Source: Prorocentrum cordatum (taxonomy: Eukaryota; Sar; Dinophyceae; Prorocentrales; Prorocentraceae). Taken from it: 64,000 bases of DNA. Numbering within the stretch: the stretch's first letter is position 1; the number at the start of each line of letters is the position of its first letter. Shown here one piece after another: positions 1 through 10,704 of this stretch. The stretch lies in the NCBI GenBank assembly GCA_963575745.1, contig CAUYUJ010016299.1:193175-257174 (forward strand). The letters run 5' to 3'. The position numbers and the translations under genes were made by a program. Under the pieces are notes generated by a model. The model saw only the letters and a list, made by a program, of their open reading frames with translations. It searched no databases and was not told where the DNA came from.

Positions 1-479
1 AGCCAGCCCCCCACAGCCACCGGTGCCGCGCCCGCTGTCCCACAGCTGCCGCTGCCCCTGCTGCCGCTGGAGACAGGCCGCAGATGGCGGGGGCCGCTTT
101 TCGCACCTCAGGAGACCCCGCGGCCAGCCACTGAGAGCACGCAGGGATGGACAACTAGGCGACGAGGTCTTCGGCGCGCTGCTCGCCAGGATGCGACTTT
201 CGTCGCCGACAACGGCTCGTCCTGGGAATCCAGCCGTGAATTTCTGACTGCGCGTGACTCCTCGGTTTTGGTTGTCGCCGCGCAAGAGCCCCGCATTGAT
301 GGGGGCGGAATTCTTCGCGCGCAGGGATGGGCAGCCCGATGTGGATGGCACGCCGTTGAATCCGCTTGCCGCCGCCTTGAGTCTGGGCGGCCGCCTGCTG
401 GGGTTGGACTCCTTGCCAGGCGGCATAGTGTCACTGCGCTACCAGGTCTTGGCGCAGCTGGCTCCTTCGAGTTGATTCC

Positions 480-830
480 GAACTTCTGCATGGCCTGCCA
501 TGCGGACTTCCGGGCCAAAAGTGGTATTATCTTGATGTCGTCCTACTTGGAGGCAGACCAGTGGGCGAATGGGAACGCCAGCAGGCCATTCGGCATCTTG
601 CTGGCACTTCGCGGTTGGAATAAGCCGTTCGCGTGGGCCGCTGATTTCAACTGCGACCCGTCGGACTTGGCGGACATCGGCTACCTGGGCCACGTTCCTG
701 CACGGGCTGTCGCGCGACCTCGCGCTAGAGACGCCGCCGCGGGGACATGTCGGAGCTCGCAGGGTAGCTACTCCAACATCGATTTCTGGCTGATCAGCTC
801 GCCCCTGGCTGGGTCGCTCACGGCCCCACG
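480..830 (+). pseudogene. EEP (APE-like) endonuclease remnant of LINE no. 1
   Basis: In the frame of the open stretch 268-1509, residues AADFNCDP (DFN codons 643-651) resemble the Asp-x-Asn core of endonuclease/exonuclease/phosphatase nucleases, and SNIDFWLIS (Asp at 781-783) resembles the late Ser-x-x-Asp-Tyr motif. The N-terminal Asn and Glu motifs and the final His motif are not recognisable, so the domain is partial. In LINEs this enzyme nicks target DNA to prime reverse transcription. The reading rests on order and spacing relative to the RT further downstream and on similarity to the intact endonuclease at 8.9-9.7 kb. Confidence 0.5.
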
Positions 831-1739
831 GCCTGCGCCAGGATGGCCTGCCGCCCCGCACCGCCCCGCGGCGACAACCCTGGCGGCGCGCGCCAAAGCA
901 GCGAAGTTCGCGGTGCCGGCGGGGCCTCGCGCCTTTCCGAGGCAGGAACCTCCCAATGATGCCACCCTGGTTGCTGACACCGACCACGTTGACACCATCG
1001 AGGCAGATGTCGCTCTCGGCGGCGAGGCTACACCCGCTGAAGCCCAGGTCCAGCTTGACGGGCTTTACACCACCTTCATGGACTCCGCCGAGCAGGAGCT
1101 GGCCCGCGCCCGCGGCCCTGGGCAGGACGCCACCCGCTTCTTTGGGCGAGCTGCACGTGTCGAGCACCGATGGCGACAGGCAGGCGGCCTTCCTGCGGGC
1201 CCGCATCCTGCTGCTCCGCCAAATGCTCGGCGCGCGCGGCGGCTCGCGCTAGCCGCGCCCGATCTCCCTCTTCGCGATGCCGCGCGCCCTGATGTCCTTC
1301 GGCGACTCGAGCGTCTGGCGCCCGCTGGTGCCGAGCGGGCGCGCAATTATTATGAGTGCCGTCGGTGGTGCATCTTCTACGGCAACTCTTTCCTGCTGCC
1401 CGCGGCCTTCTGGGCGCCGATGATGCCAGCTACGACTGTTGGCGCGCTGCTCAGCTCACTGCCGACAATCCTGATCAGCTTGAAGCGGGCGCCGACGCCG
1501 ACCCGATAAGTGCCCATGGACAGCCCAATCGCGAGCTTCAGTTCAATCTGGCCGCGAGGAGCGGGCCGGACAACCTGAGCGGCGCTGCGACGGCGGCAAC
1601 GCGGACGCGGCGGCCCCCGCGCGCCGGGGCGGAGGCCCACCTGAGCGAGCTGCTGGCTTGGACGACCCAGAGGGGGGCCCCATCGGTGTGCTCGACAGGG
1701 GCCTAGGCGACGCGGACGGAGAGGTCGACCTGGTCGGGG

Positions 1740-2790
1740 TCGTGGGCCGCGCAGGGCATCGCTCGAGCACTGGCCCGCTCCTCGGGGGGCTCGAGCATGG
1801 ACCTGGCCCGCTTCTCGGGGGCCCTTCGGTGCTGGGCGCGGGCGCCTGCGTCAGATCGCAATGCCCCATCGCGCCATTGCGGCCACCAGCAGGCTCAGTC
1901 GCCACGAGCGTCAGAGAGCAAAGCCCCAGCGTGCCATCGCGGCTACCAGGCTCGACGTCGCCGCGGGCGCACGTGCCGGATGCGGGAGCTGCTGAATATT
2001 GCTCGAGCATTGGCCCGCTCCTCGGGGAGCTCGAGCGCGGACCTGGCCCGCCCCTCGGGGGCCCCACTGCGTCGACGACGCGCTGGCCCGCATCTCGGGG
2101 AGCTGCCGAGCGGACCTGGCCCGCTCCTCGGGGGTCGCGCTGAGCGTCGCTCGAGCGCTGGCCCGCTTCTCGGGGTGCTCGGGGCCCCCACAGCACTGCG
2201 GGCGCGCTCTGGCCCGCTTCTCGGGGCGCGCGCGAGGGGGCCTAGCCCGCCCCCCCAGGCCGACTGGCCAGGCCGCCGACGCCATGATCGACGCGGAGGT
2301 CGCGATGCCCGCTGGCCCGCCGAATACCGGGGGTTGCCGCTGGCGCGAGGCGCGGGGAGCGCGCCGCTACTGGAGGGGCAGCGCGGGAGGGGCCCGACCG
2401 CCACGAGGGGCGGCGCGATGGCCAGGGGGCGGGGGGGCAGCTCGCCGAGCACTCCAAGGCCCCCTCCCCGAGGCAGGCGCAGCCACGCCACCGCCCCGTG
2501 GACGACATTCAGCGGGCGATGGAGGAGGTGGAGCGCATGGGCGAAGACCCCGAGCACGGACCTGACCCGCTCCTCGGGGGTCATACTGCCATTAATGCAC
2601 GCGCTGGGCACGGCTCGAGCTCTGGCCCGCTCCTCGGGGAGCTCGGGCACGGGCCTGGCCCGCACCTCGGGGGCCCCAGGGCACTGGCACTGGGCGAGGG
2701 CGCCGGCGTCAGATCGCAAAGCCCTGGGGTGCCACTGCGGCCGCCAGTTCGGTCGCCACGGGCGCAGGATCGCAAACCCTCGAGACGCTG
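1740..2790 (+). repeat. Degenerate GC-rich minisatellite inside LINE no. 1
   Basis: A phrase close to CTGGCCCGCTCCTCGGGG recurs at roughly 36-45-bp spacing in blocks around 1765-1830, 1995-2230 and 2560-2690. A second, longer phrase containing GCGTCAGATCGCAA recurs at about 1848 and 2707. The block separates the endonuclease remnant from the RT of the decayed LINE and produces open frames on both strands that I regard as repeat artefacts. Confidence 0.6.
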
Positions 2791-3059
2791 CCAGCTACAG
2801 CGTTGTCCGAGAGCGCCGAGCGGTGCCAGGGGGCGCCGCTCCGCGATCGCGCGGACCGCCCCCCCAGCGCGGGGCGGAAGGGGCATGATGCGCCACCGCC
2901 CGCGGGGGGGCGCCGCGGCGAAGCTCCTCGCATTCCTGCGCTACCTCCTGCACCTCTACCTGCCCCCGAGGTCCACCACTTGGATTCGTACCTAGCCGTG
3001 GGCCTCGACGGCGCACGAGCGGTCACCCGAGACGCCGCCCATGCAGCCGCCGCTCGGCT

Positions 3060-3420
3060 CGCGCGCGTCGCCGACGTCCAGGAGCGGCGCGCCATGAAAA
3101 GCGACGCAAGGCCTTCTCCGACTGGGCCCGGGACTGCGAGGCAGGCCGCACCAAGCCGTTGTTCTCATTCACGAAGCCTCTCGGCTCGCCGCATTCCCAA
3201 GTGGAAAGACATGGCGTCGAGAACGGTTGGTCTATGATCTGGAAGGCTGCGACTGTCGCGAGCCGCCCCACCCTGTCCCAGGTGCAAGGCGGAGGCCACG
3301 GTTCTCACTTCCACGAGACTCGGCCCCTGGCTGACTTCGATGACACTTCGGACATCTACCTGGCCATCCAGAGACCCGCGCCTCGCATCGCTAAACTTCG
3401 CAAGGCCGCCAAAAACTCCA
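3060..3420 (+). pseudogene. LINE no. 1 linker and RT N-terminal motifs
   Basis: The frame that includes FSDWARDCEAGRTKPLFSF (about 3112-3170) looks like the endonuclease-RT connector of dinoflagellate LINEs, a tryptophan-containing stretch before the RT. Further along the same frame, VHTVLLAMPNGGWRPI (about 3560-3607) matches the early RT motif in which a P-x-GG-x-RPI stretch precedes the palm. The frame then ends and the RT palm continues in another frame, so at least one frameshift lies near 3600. Confidence 0.5.
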
Positions 3421-3421
3421 G

Positions 3422-4267
3422 ATGGACCATAAGACAGCGAGCAGGCAAATTCGCGCCGAAGTCCTTGAACCTCTTGAAGAATACCGCACTGTCTCTTGTC
3501 ATCTATATCACGTGGCTCGCCGGGCACTGGGAGCGTTGGCCCGCGCAGACATCGGCCGTTCACACTGTTCTTCTGGCGATGCCGAACGGAGGGTGGCGCC
3601 CCATAGCGTCGCCGGTTGCCGCGCCGCGTCTGGTCTCGGATCCGGGGGCCAGCAGCTGAGAGAGCGGCTTCTGGAACACGACCGGCCCTACTTCGCCTCG
3701 GCGGCGGGCAAGACCACGCTGGACGTCGCCTCTCGGGCGCCACTGCGCGCCGAGGACGGCATTGCCGATGGCCTCGGAGTGGCCGCTGCCATCGCGATCG
3801 TCGAGAAGTGCTTCGACCGCATCTCCTTGCCCATTCTGGCCGAGGCTGCCCGAAAACACGGCTTTCCGCGGCAGTTGCTGGCGCGCGCGTCGGCCGCGCA
3901 CCGCGCCCCTCGCAGATATGCGCGGCCACAGGCCACGTTTCACTCGGTCGCCGTTGAGCAGGGCGTGCTACCAGGATGCAAGTTCGCTCTGGCTTTCGCG
4001 CAGCTACCGATGAATTCTGCGCTCGACAAGCACCTGGCCCAAACCGACACCATTGCCAACGCCAAAATCAGCACGTCGCGCACCCTGGACGTCTTCGCCA
4101 ATGACCTCACCTCACAGGCCATTGCTACACTGCAGGTGCTGGAGGGGCAGGTGTCCGAAATCGCCGGCCTGCTATGCGACTCCTTGCAGGACTTGGGCCC
4201 CCCCTGGCCAAGTCCAAGGCGATGTTGGCTGCGTCTCACGACCGCGCCGCCCCCCACGTCTCTCTGA
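3422..4267 (+). pseudogene. Reverse transcriptase palm of LINE no. 1, catalytic box altered
   Basis: RT motif A is visible as IVEKCFDRI followed by LPILAEAARKHGFP, the motif B region as GVLPGCKFALAF, and motif C as DVFANDL. In working enzymes motif C is (F/Y)-x-D-D; here the first Asp is Asn (FAND) and the motif A catalytic Asp at the usual place is missing, so the enzyme would be inactive. The frame ends at 4267; the downstream connector is in a different frame. Spacing of the motifs fits a LINE RT, and order relative to RNase H supports the call. Confidence 0.65.
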
Positions 4268-5290
4268 GGCTTCGGAGATTTGGATTCCGCGCCCGCTCCT
4301 GGCTGGAGGTCCTCGGGCTCGAGGTCGGCGCGGGGAAGCCAATCCAGTTCCGCGTCATACGCCGCAGGGCGAAGGCCCCTGGTCTTGGGCGCCAAGTATC
4401 GGAAGGCAGCACGCGCAGCCATCGGCCACGCCATCACTTGCGGCCCAGGCATCTTGGGAGCTGCGCCACACACTGTCCAGCGCATGACGAGTGAAGTCAA
4501 GACGGGATGGGACGCGATTCCAAGTGGCGCCTCTCGCTGGATTGCTTCGCGACTCGCTCGGTCGCCGGATCATCTGCCAGCTTGCGTTTTTGTCGTTGGA
4601 CCCATTCGCAACTGGGCAGCGATGGCCCACGCCGGTGACATTGACCAGCTGGATATGCAGAACGCATGGCGCACGCAGTACCGCGCTATCGCTGTGCAAC
4701 TCCGCAAGATGATAACTGGCGGCTCGTCACTGGACCGGCTGGCGCTTTCTCGCGATCTCTGCCGGCACTTGAATGGACTTGCTATTATGCCTTTGCTGTC
4801 CGCGCCAGGTCGAGCTGTTGGATGTTCGGGACGCGGCGCCTTCAGTAGTTTCATGGCCCGCCTCGCAGGACTATGAGGCAATTGGTCGGCTACAGTGGTC
4901 TGGGCGTCGCGGTGTCATGCCTGAGACTCCTGGGCCCCGTCAAAAGGATGCTGCTGGTTGTTGGCTTGCGCCGATACGCGGTCTCTTGCACGCGAAGACG
5001 TGGCATTTGGATCCAGCTGCCAAACTTCAGTTCGTTTTGCTGCACGGGGGGGGGGGGGGCATTTCTCGCAGCACAAGCTATATCCGTTCGCTTATGCGAC
5101 CTCCCCACACTGTTTGTTGCGCGAAATTTCCCAGGGACCTTGCACCATCGGCACTGGCACTGTTCATGTTTATCTGAAGTTCGCGAGCATGCTGTCGACC
5201 CTGAAGTGTCGGAGCTGGCGCGGGGCACTGTACCTGGAGATTTGTTATTTTCGAAAACCTTGTTCCCAAATTATGGACTGCCTGCTTTGC
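4268..5290 (+). pseudogene. LINE no. 1 RT-RNase H connector
   Basis: Between RT and RNase H, the frame around 4390-4870 reads like the connector of dinoflagellate LINEs (a GASRWIASRLARSP stretch, then WAAMAHAGDIDQLDMQNAW). This is a spacer region with no catalytic motif. A G-run of about 13 bases lies near 5046-5058. I see no independent gene here. Confidence 0.4.
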
Positions 5291-5860
5291 CTCCTCGGGG
5301 CGACTCGGGGCACTGGCACTATGGCACGGCTGCTCGGGCTGAGCCACTCGCGGTCACTGGTGATGTCTTCACGGATGGCTCGCGGAAAAGGCTTTTGCGT
5401 TGGGAGGCAGCTTCAAATAGGATGGGGGTTCGTGGTTGTTGGTGGTTCTCGGCTCTTTGGCGCAGCGTTCGGACCGCTGCCGGGACATCGCCAGACTTCG
5501 GGCAGAGCAGAGCTGCACGCGATACTTCAGGGTCTGACGGTGGGAGCGGCCACTTTGCGAATCTACACTGGCTACCAGCCGCTTACCGACGGGTTGAAGA
5601 GAGGGCGCCGCTGGTGCACCTGCCCACGTCGGGAGAACGTCGACCTCTGGAAGCAGTTGTTCCACCGCCACGACGATCATGGCGGTGCCAGCTGTCAGGG
5701 GGGAAGCGCTCCGATCACATTCACCTACGTGAAAGGGAATCGGAAAACTAACTGCTGGGAGAAGCGCTGCAACGACCCTGCGGATCAGGCTGCCAAGCGA
5801 AGCCGAAAGTTGCACGACGTGCCGCAGAGAGTGGTGGGCCGCTACTTCCTCGCGCTGGTG
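5290..5860 (+). pseudogene. RNase H remnant of LINE no. 1, frameshifted
   Basis: The first catalytic motif FTDGSR (Asp codon 5374-5376) is in one frame, while the next motifs GRAELHAIL (Glu codon 5510-5512), LTDGL (about 5586-5600), FTYVKGN and NDPADQAAKRS are in another. One frameshift between about 5385 and 5500 therefore splits the domain. The usual W-V-x-G-H element reads YVKGN, so the His is lost. RNase H removes RNA from the RNA:DNA hybrid during reverse transcription; this copy is broken. Confidence 0.6.
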
Positions 5861-6890
5861 AAGACGAGGCAGGTGGCAGCGTGGATCGGCACCGCGTCGA
5901 GGCTCCAGTTCGCGGGGGCCGTCCCCTCCGATCGGGTCGAGCCTCATCGGCGGAGGAACGCTGTGCTGCGCCGAGCCTGGGCTGCTCGCGGCGCTGCCCC
6001 TGGCGTGAGGCAGACGGCTGCAGGAGGCCCGGCCGACGGCCCTGCAGCGCCCCCGCCGCCGCCGCCGCGGGCACCTGCGGCGCACCCGCATCGTGTGAGG
6101 AAATCGGGAAAAAAATATGCCTGTGATCGCTGTAAGGATTTCGCCTTGACCGCCCGAGGTGCGAGGGCCCTCAGGCTCCGCACGCGTGTAGTAGCCGAGG
6201 CGGCGGCCCTCTGGGGCCTCGAGGGTACTTCGCCCAGCGTCGCGGGCCCTGAGGGGTCGATACCTTCCTGTGGTGGCGGGTCGTCTCGGGACGCGCGCGT
6301 GGAGGGCCCCCTCGAGGCCCATCCCGTCGAGGCCACAGGACTCTTGGAGGATTCTAGGGAGCCGCCGCCCTCGGAGTTTGGTGTCCTTGAGTGGCCCCTG
6401 GCCTTTAAGAGAATGCGTTTTCAGACGGACGAGGGGAGGAGGGATGACGACCTGGGGGAGGCCTGCAGGCAGGCCAAGGTTGCGAGGCCTTCGCCTCCCG
6501 TCCCTTCCCCTTCCTCACCTCCATCGTGTGCCGCCACCCTCGCCAGGAAGGTGGAGGATGTCGTACGGGATCGTGGGCCCTTGATGGGCCGCGCCCGAAG
6601 GCGCCGCGCCTGTCCCCCGGCACCCTGGAAGGCGCTGGTGAGCCTCCGGCCGCCAGCCGTGCTGACGGGCCTCCGCCTGCCAAGCGCAGTCAGGCCTCAG
6701 GGGGCTCCGCGCCGCCGCGGGATTCCTGGGTTGCTCGGGACGCCCCCCATCCTGACAATCCCCTCCCCGCTCAAGGCCCCGTAGGGCCCAACAGCGCTCG
6801 AGGACACTGTCTTGTCCTTGTCGGGCCCTCCCTCGGACCCAATTTCGGGGGAGTGGAAGGGTCACCCCCGTCCTCTCCTCGCTTCTGACG
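5860..6890 (+). pseudogene. C-terminal tail of LINE no. 1 with one Cys pair
   Basis: The open frame continues from the RNase H remnant through Pro-rich sequence to a KYACDRCKDFAL stretch (about 6114-6150) that resembles the Cys-pair fingers closing dinoflagellate LINE proteins. The rest, to about 6784, is low-complexity Gly/Pro/Arg-rich coding that I cannot assign. 6785-6890 holds nothing I recognise. Confidence 0.35.
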
Positions 6891-7043
6891 ATGTCACCTT
6901 CTGGCTCCGTCTTCGATAATTCGCTCTGCGTTTTATCCCTTTCTCTCGTCGAGCAGCGCTCGCTCTTCTTTTCCGCTCGCCTTCGTTGTTCCTCGGCCCT
7001 GTCTCGGCGCGCTCAGATTTCGAGTTGGCGTGTCCTACTGTCC

Positions 7044-7415
7044 TCCCCGCTCCTCCTCCTCCTCCTCCTCCCTCCTCCTCCTCCCCTCCTCCTCCTCCTC
7101 CCTCCTCCTCCTCCTCCTCCGCCTCCTCCTCCTCCTCCTCCTCCTCCTCCTCCTCCTCCTCCTCCCCTTCCTTCTCCCTCCTCCTCCTCCTCCTCCTCCT
7201 CCTCCTCCTCCTCCTCCTCCTCCCTCCTCCTCCTCCTCCTCCTCCTCCTCCTCCTCCTCCTCCTCCTCCTCCTCCTCCTCCTCCTCCTCCTCCTCCTCCT
7301 CCTCCTCCTCCTCCTCCTCCTCCTCCTCCTCCTCCTCCTCCTCCTCCTCCTCCTCCTCCTCCTCCTCCTCCTCCTCCTCCTCCTCCTCCTCCTCCTCCTC
7401 CTCCTCCTCCTCCTC
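7044..7415 (+). repeat. (TCC)n microsatellite, about 370 bp
   Basis: Nearly pure TCC triplets with a few interruptions. Poly-Ser, poly-Pro, poly-Leu and poly-Arg open frames here are artefacts of the triplet repeat. The tract leads directly into the first copy of the 150-165-bp unit described below. Confidence 0.95.
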
Positions 7416-7464
7416 ACCCCCCTCCTACCTGTGGCTGTTGTGGTGGCAGGGGAGATCCTCTCTT

Positions 7465-7631
7465 TCCCCGGGCTTAGAGCACATTGGCGCTGGCTAGGTT
7501 GACGCACATACTGCAGATGAAATCGAAAGCTTCGGTGAAAGCGATCGTCTCAGCTGAAAAGGACAAGACAGGTCTATCAATGTAACGCCCACTCATGCAC
7601 AATGGATGCACAACGGATGGGGAGGTCGCTC
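7465..7631 (+). repeat. TCC-linked unit, copy 1
   Basis: First of five copies of a ~150-165-bp sequence that begins near AGGCTTAGAGCACATTGG (here GGGCTTAGAGCACATTGG) and ends near GCACAACGGATGGGGAGGT, each bordered by TCC repeats. It shares with the other copies the internal words CTGCAGATGA and CAGCTGAAAAGGAC. No coding or RNA function is evident. Confidence 0.8.
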
Positions 7632-7650
7632 TTCTCCTCCTCCTCCTCCT

Positions 7651-7670
7651 CCGCAGCCATTTGGCTCAAG
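7651..7670 (+). other. Relic of the dinoflagellate spliced leader at the 5' end of LINE no. 2
   Basis: The 20 bases CCGCAGCCATTTGGCTCAAG differ from the 21-nt core of the dinoflagellate SL by one substitution (T to C at position 4) and one missing T. The SL is added to nuclear mRNAs by trans-splicing, so a genomic copy at an element's 5' end indicates that an SL-bearing transcript was reverse transcribed and inserted. It lies immediately after a short (CTC)n tract and immediately before LINE sequence. Confidence 0.75.
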
Positions 7671-7919
7671 GCCAAATGGCGCTCCATCCGCTGCCTCAGC
7701 AGGGTAGGCTCCCATTGATTTCAGCGATCCTCTTTGCAGCCACAACCTCGGGCGAGCTGCCGCCCGCAGCTTCCATATCCGCAGCGCATCCTTGGGACGA
7801 GCTGCCGTCCAGCCCTCCTGCGTGCGCAGTTGGCTCGGAGACATGGCGGTCAGCCGTGGTCCCTACCGTGGCCAACAGCAGCGAGCACCTCATCGGTCTC
7901 CTCAGCCGCGTGCTGGCTA

Positions 7920-8190
7920 AGGTCGGCCCGTTTACGACTACACGATTTGCAAGGAGTGCGGCACCGATGGACGTGGAAAGGCAAGTCCGAGTGCTTCTCG
8001 TGCGGAAGGGCCTTCGCACCATCCCCGTCGGAGCACAAGCAGCCAGAAGGGGCCTGGGCCCCAGAACCGTGGCGAACCAGACCGCCACCAGCCAAGAAGG
8101 ACCACAGCAACCAGCCGCCCTCGAAGGACGGCATCCTCCAGGCCCTCAAGCTCCTCCTCAACGATGAGAAGCATACGGGGGCTGGTTGAC
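7920..8190 (+). pseudogene. N-terminal Cys-pair finger region of LINE no. 2 (frameshifted)
   Basis: One frame gives TICKECGTDG (about 7945-7975) and another gives RWTWKGKSECFSCGRAF (about 7968-8020). Joined, they would form a CxxC...CxxC finger with a Trp, as is common at the start of dinoflagellate LINE proteins. A single frameshift near 7970 separates the halves, and a second near 8160 is needed to enter the long frame that starts at 8164. Its likely role is nucleic-acid binding. Confidence 0.45.
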
Positions 8191-9756
8191 CAACTACAGG
8201 ATGCGCTACAGGACCCCGTACCACCGCCAACAGCGCGCACGGCGAAGCAGGCTCTCCAGTCAGCCCTCTCCGTCCTCACCGACCGCGAGCGGAAGTTCCA
8301 GCAGACCGTGGACGACGTGGAGGCCGCAGAGCTGCGGCTGGCCGACGCCAAGGCTCGCCAGGAGCAAGCAGCCCTCGACCTCGTCAAGGCCAAGCGGGCA
8401 TGCGAGCAGGCCCAGGAGGAACAACGACGTAAGCTTGGAGTGGAGCCTGCGCCACCTCCTGTTCCCAAGGCCGATGAGCTGTTCCGCGTCGACACCACCA
8501 TCTGGGACGACCTCGGGAAGTACGACGACACCACCAAGCAGCAGATGGAGCAGTGGAGGAAGGACCTCGACGAACGCCTCAAGGAGCTCCACGAGGGCCA
8601 GGAGCTCGTGCGTGAGATCCTCCGCCAGGCCAAGGAGTCCGCCGACAACCCTGCCAAGCGCAAGCGCGGGCGAGAACAAGAGCCTGCCGAGCCTGCTGCT
8701 GTCGACCCAGCCGACATCCCTGTGGAGGCCAACCCGTGGGAGGAGGCGCCCAAGTACCTGCAGGTCCTGCTGCAGACGAGCCTCGTGAGGATGAGCCCAG
8801 CGCGGCCGATCGCGAGGCTGCTGCGGCCCTCATCGCCGACTCGGTCGCCAGGGCCAAGCAGTTGGCAGCCTCCACCAAAGGGAAAGGTAGGTCAGGATCG
8901 GAGTCGCCTGCTAGCCAGAAGTCGAGGTAACACCGACCTCAAGGCCCAGATCCTCTTCGGCAACATCACGGAGTGGGGGCCGCAGGCCGCGAACTACTGC
9001 CGCACCACCGGCCGCCAGTACCACGCGCTGGCGCTCGCGGAGACGCACGTCGACGCCAGGGGCCTCGGCGACCTGCACGGCAAGCTTGCCATGGACGGGT
9101 GGAAGATGGCCGCCACTCCCGCCGTCCCGACCCACAAGTCGGACGTCGGCACGCACGGTGGCGAGTGGGCGCTGGCGCGACGGGACGTCGCGGCCACTAC
9201 CTTCGAGGGCTACAGGGAGTACTACCTCCAGACCTACAAGCGCCAGCCGTTCGTGGGCTTGTCGCCCACGATCCTACACACCAGGAGCGGCAACGTGATC
9301 GTCGTGGCCGCGTACTCGCGGCCAGGCCTCCGCGACATGGGGGCCAATCGCGACATCCTCATGTCGATCTCTACGTTCATCGACATGCTTACTGATCCCT
9401 GGATCACCCTGGCTGATTGGAACTACGAGCCGCCCTGGTGGAAGGACAAGCCGTGGCCCAGCCGCTGGAATGGTGACATTGTTATCGATCCTGCGTGTAC
9501 AGCCACGTGCGTCAAGGGCAAGGGCTCCATCTACGACTACGCGATCGTCAGGTCCGACATCGCATCCCAAATCACTGTAGAGGCGGGCTACGACGTGCCG
9601 TGGAAGACCCACTGCGGCATACAGGTCGCCATCGGCGTCGCCGAGCCCTGGGGCCACCGCGCTATAAAGGCCCCCAAAGCCCCCCCCCTCGAGCCAGGCC
9701 TAAGAGGGGGCCCGACCCGACGAGTAAACGGTCGAGAGCTCGAGCGGAGGCGTTGA
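8164..9756 (+). CDS. LINE no. 2: coiled coil and EEP endonuclease
   Basis: This 530-codon frame has two parts. Residues ~25-90 and ~120-160 are charged, Ala/Gln/Glu-rich and heptad-like, suggesting coiled coils. Residues ~258-490 are an endonuclease/exonuclease/phosphatase domain with the expected residues: Asn267 (FGNITEWG), Glu293 (LAETHVD), Asp418 and Asn420 (LADWNYEP), Asp458 (SIYDYAIV) and His483 (WKTHCGIQ). This nuclease nicks the target site for reverse transcription. The Met at 8164 is only the first in this frame; the true protein probably starts upstream in the finger region, beyond a frameshift. The frame ends soon after a run of C near 9685-9695, where coding passes to another frame. 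Confidence 0.8.
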   Translation: MRSIRGLVDQLQDALQDPVPPPTARTAKQALQSALSVLTDRERKFQQTVDDVEAAELRLADAKARQEQAALDLVKAKRACEQAQEEQRRKLGVEPAPPPVPKADELFRVDTTIWDDLGKYDDTTKQQMEQWRKDLDERLKELHEGQELVREILRQAKESADNPAKRKRGREQEPAEPAAVDPADIPVEANPWEEAPKYLQVLLQTSLVRMSPARPIARLLRPSSPTRSPGPSSWQPPPKGKVGQDRSRLLARSRGNTDLKAQILFGNITEWGPQAANYCRTTGRQYHALALAETHVDARGLGDLHGKLAMDGWKMAATPAVPTHKSDVGTHGGEWALARRDVAATTFEGYREYYLQTYKRQPFVGLSPTILHTRSGNVIVVAAYSRPGLRDMGANRDILMSISTFIDMLTDPWITLADWNYEPPWWKDKPWPSRWNGDIVIDPACTATCVKGKGSIYDYAIVRSDIASQITVEAGYDVPWKTHCGIQVAIGVAEPWGHRAIKAPKAPPLEPGLRGGPTRRVNGRELERRR

Positions 9757-10668
9757 GGACCAGGAGGGATAGGCTGCCCGAGCACCTCCGCGAGAAGCTC
9801 GATGCCCTCCACTACCAGGAGCCCCAGCCGCCAGAGGACGACACGCCGTTCTTCATCCCCGACACCGTCTGGAACACGGCCGCGCGCACCGCGGCCACGT
9901 ACCCCAAGTTCCAGGGCGACATTGTGGGCACCAAGGACGGCAGGGGCCACGTCTTCCACGCGCACGCCCCCCTTCAGACGAAGCAAATCAACACAGCCTA
10001 CGCGCACTGGGTCGCCACGCTTGCGATCGCGTTCCCGGAGACCCACGCCGCGCCAGCCGAGGAGAGGGCCAAGTACCAAGGCAGGGCGCAGGGCTACCAG
10101 ACGGCCCACCAGGCCATGAAGGCGACCCCTGGCCGTGCGCACCTCAATGACCCCGTGGCTAGCTGGTGGCAGCACTTCGGCACGCTCCTGCAGCGCTACG
10201 CGGCGCTAGTCAAGAATGGCAAGGACGTGAAGGCGCGGGAGTCGATCGCGAGGCGCGCCCAGACGATGCTGATTCAGCTCGACAGCGACGACGACCACAA
10301 GAAGTACTTCGGCCCCAAGGGCGACCCCACGGAGGCCGAGGAGTGGAAGCTCCAGGTGGCCTCCCTGGACCTCTGCGACGAACACGACCTCGACCACATC
10401 TGCGCGACCACCCAGCGCTGGCAGCGCGGCGCCACAGCCAGAGCTGCGGGGAGGGCCCGCAAGCGCTACCTCGACTGGGCCAAGCGGGCCTTGAAGGAGC
10501 CCCCGGGGAAGCTCCACCGCATCGTGAAGGACCCGAGCCCACCCAAGCTCGAGACTAACCTCCACGGCGTCACCTTCGCCGACCCCTACACGGTTATGAA
10601 TAGGGCCGCCAGCGCGTGGAGGCAGATCTGGACTACCAACTCCTACGACGAGCACCAGATCATGCAAG
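9700..10668 (+). pseudogene. LINE no. 2 endonuclease-RT linker
   Basis: The coding frame shifts near 9690 and continues to about 10668 as a helical, charged linker (for example RLPEHLREKLDALHYQEPQ and RKRYLDWAKRALKEPPG). It has no catalytic motif. This resembles the spacer between nuclease and RT in other dinoflagellate LINEs. Two further frame changes, near 10668 and at a C-run at about 10703-10710, are needed to reach the RT. Confidence 0.6.
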
Positions 10669-10704
10669 GTACCTGGAGGCGATGCGCAGGGCGAGGGAGG
10701 GCCC

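Larger units (their letters stand above)
1..6784 (+). pseudogene. Decayed LINE retrotransposon no. 1 (5' end outside window)
   Basis: This is the span of a non-LTR retrotransposon whose coding pieces appear in element order on the plus strand: endonuclease remnant (about 480-830), linker (about 3080-3420), reverse transcriptase (about 3420-4265), connector (about 4390-4870), RNase H (about 5365-5850) and a C-terminal Cys-pair region (about 6090-6180). No frame covers more than one or two domains, so several frameshifts are needed, and key catalytic residues are lost. A degenerate minisatellite fills about 1740-2790 between endonuclease and linker. The element runs off the left edge, so its 5' end cannot be judged. 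It is a dead copy, more diverged than the LINE at 7.65-14.1 kb. Confidence 0.75.

Noticed and set aside
7013-7507. Long Pro/Leu/Ser/Arg frames at the first (TCC)n tract
   Set aside because: Triplet-repeat artefacts with no unique sequence.
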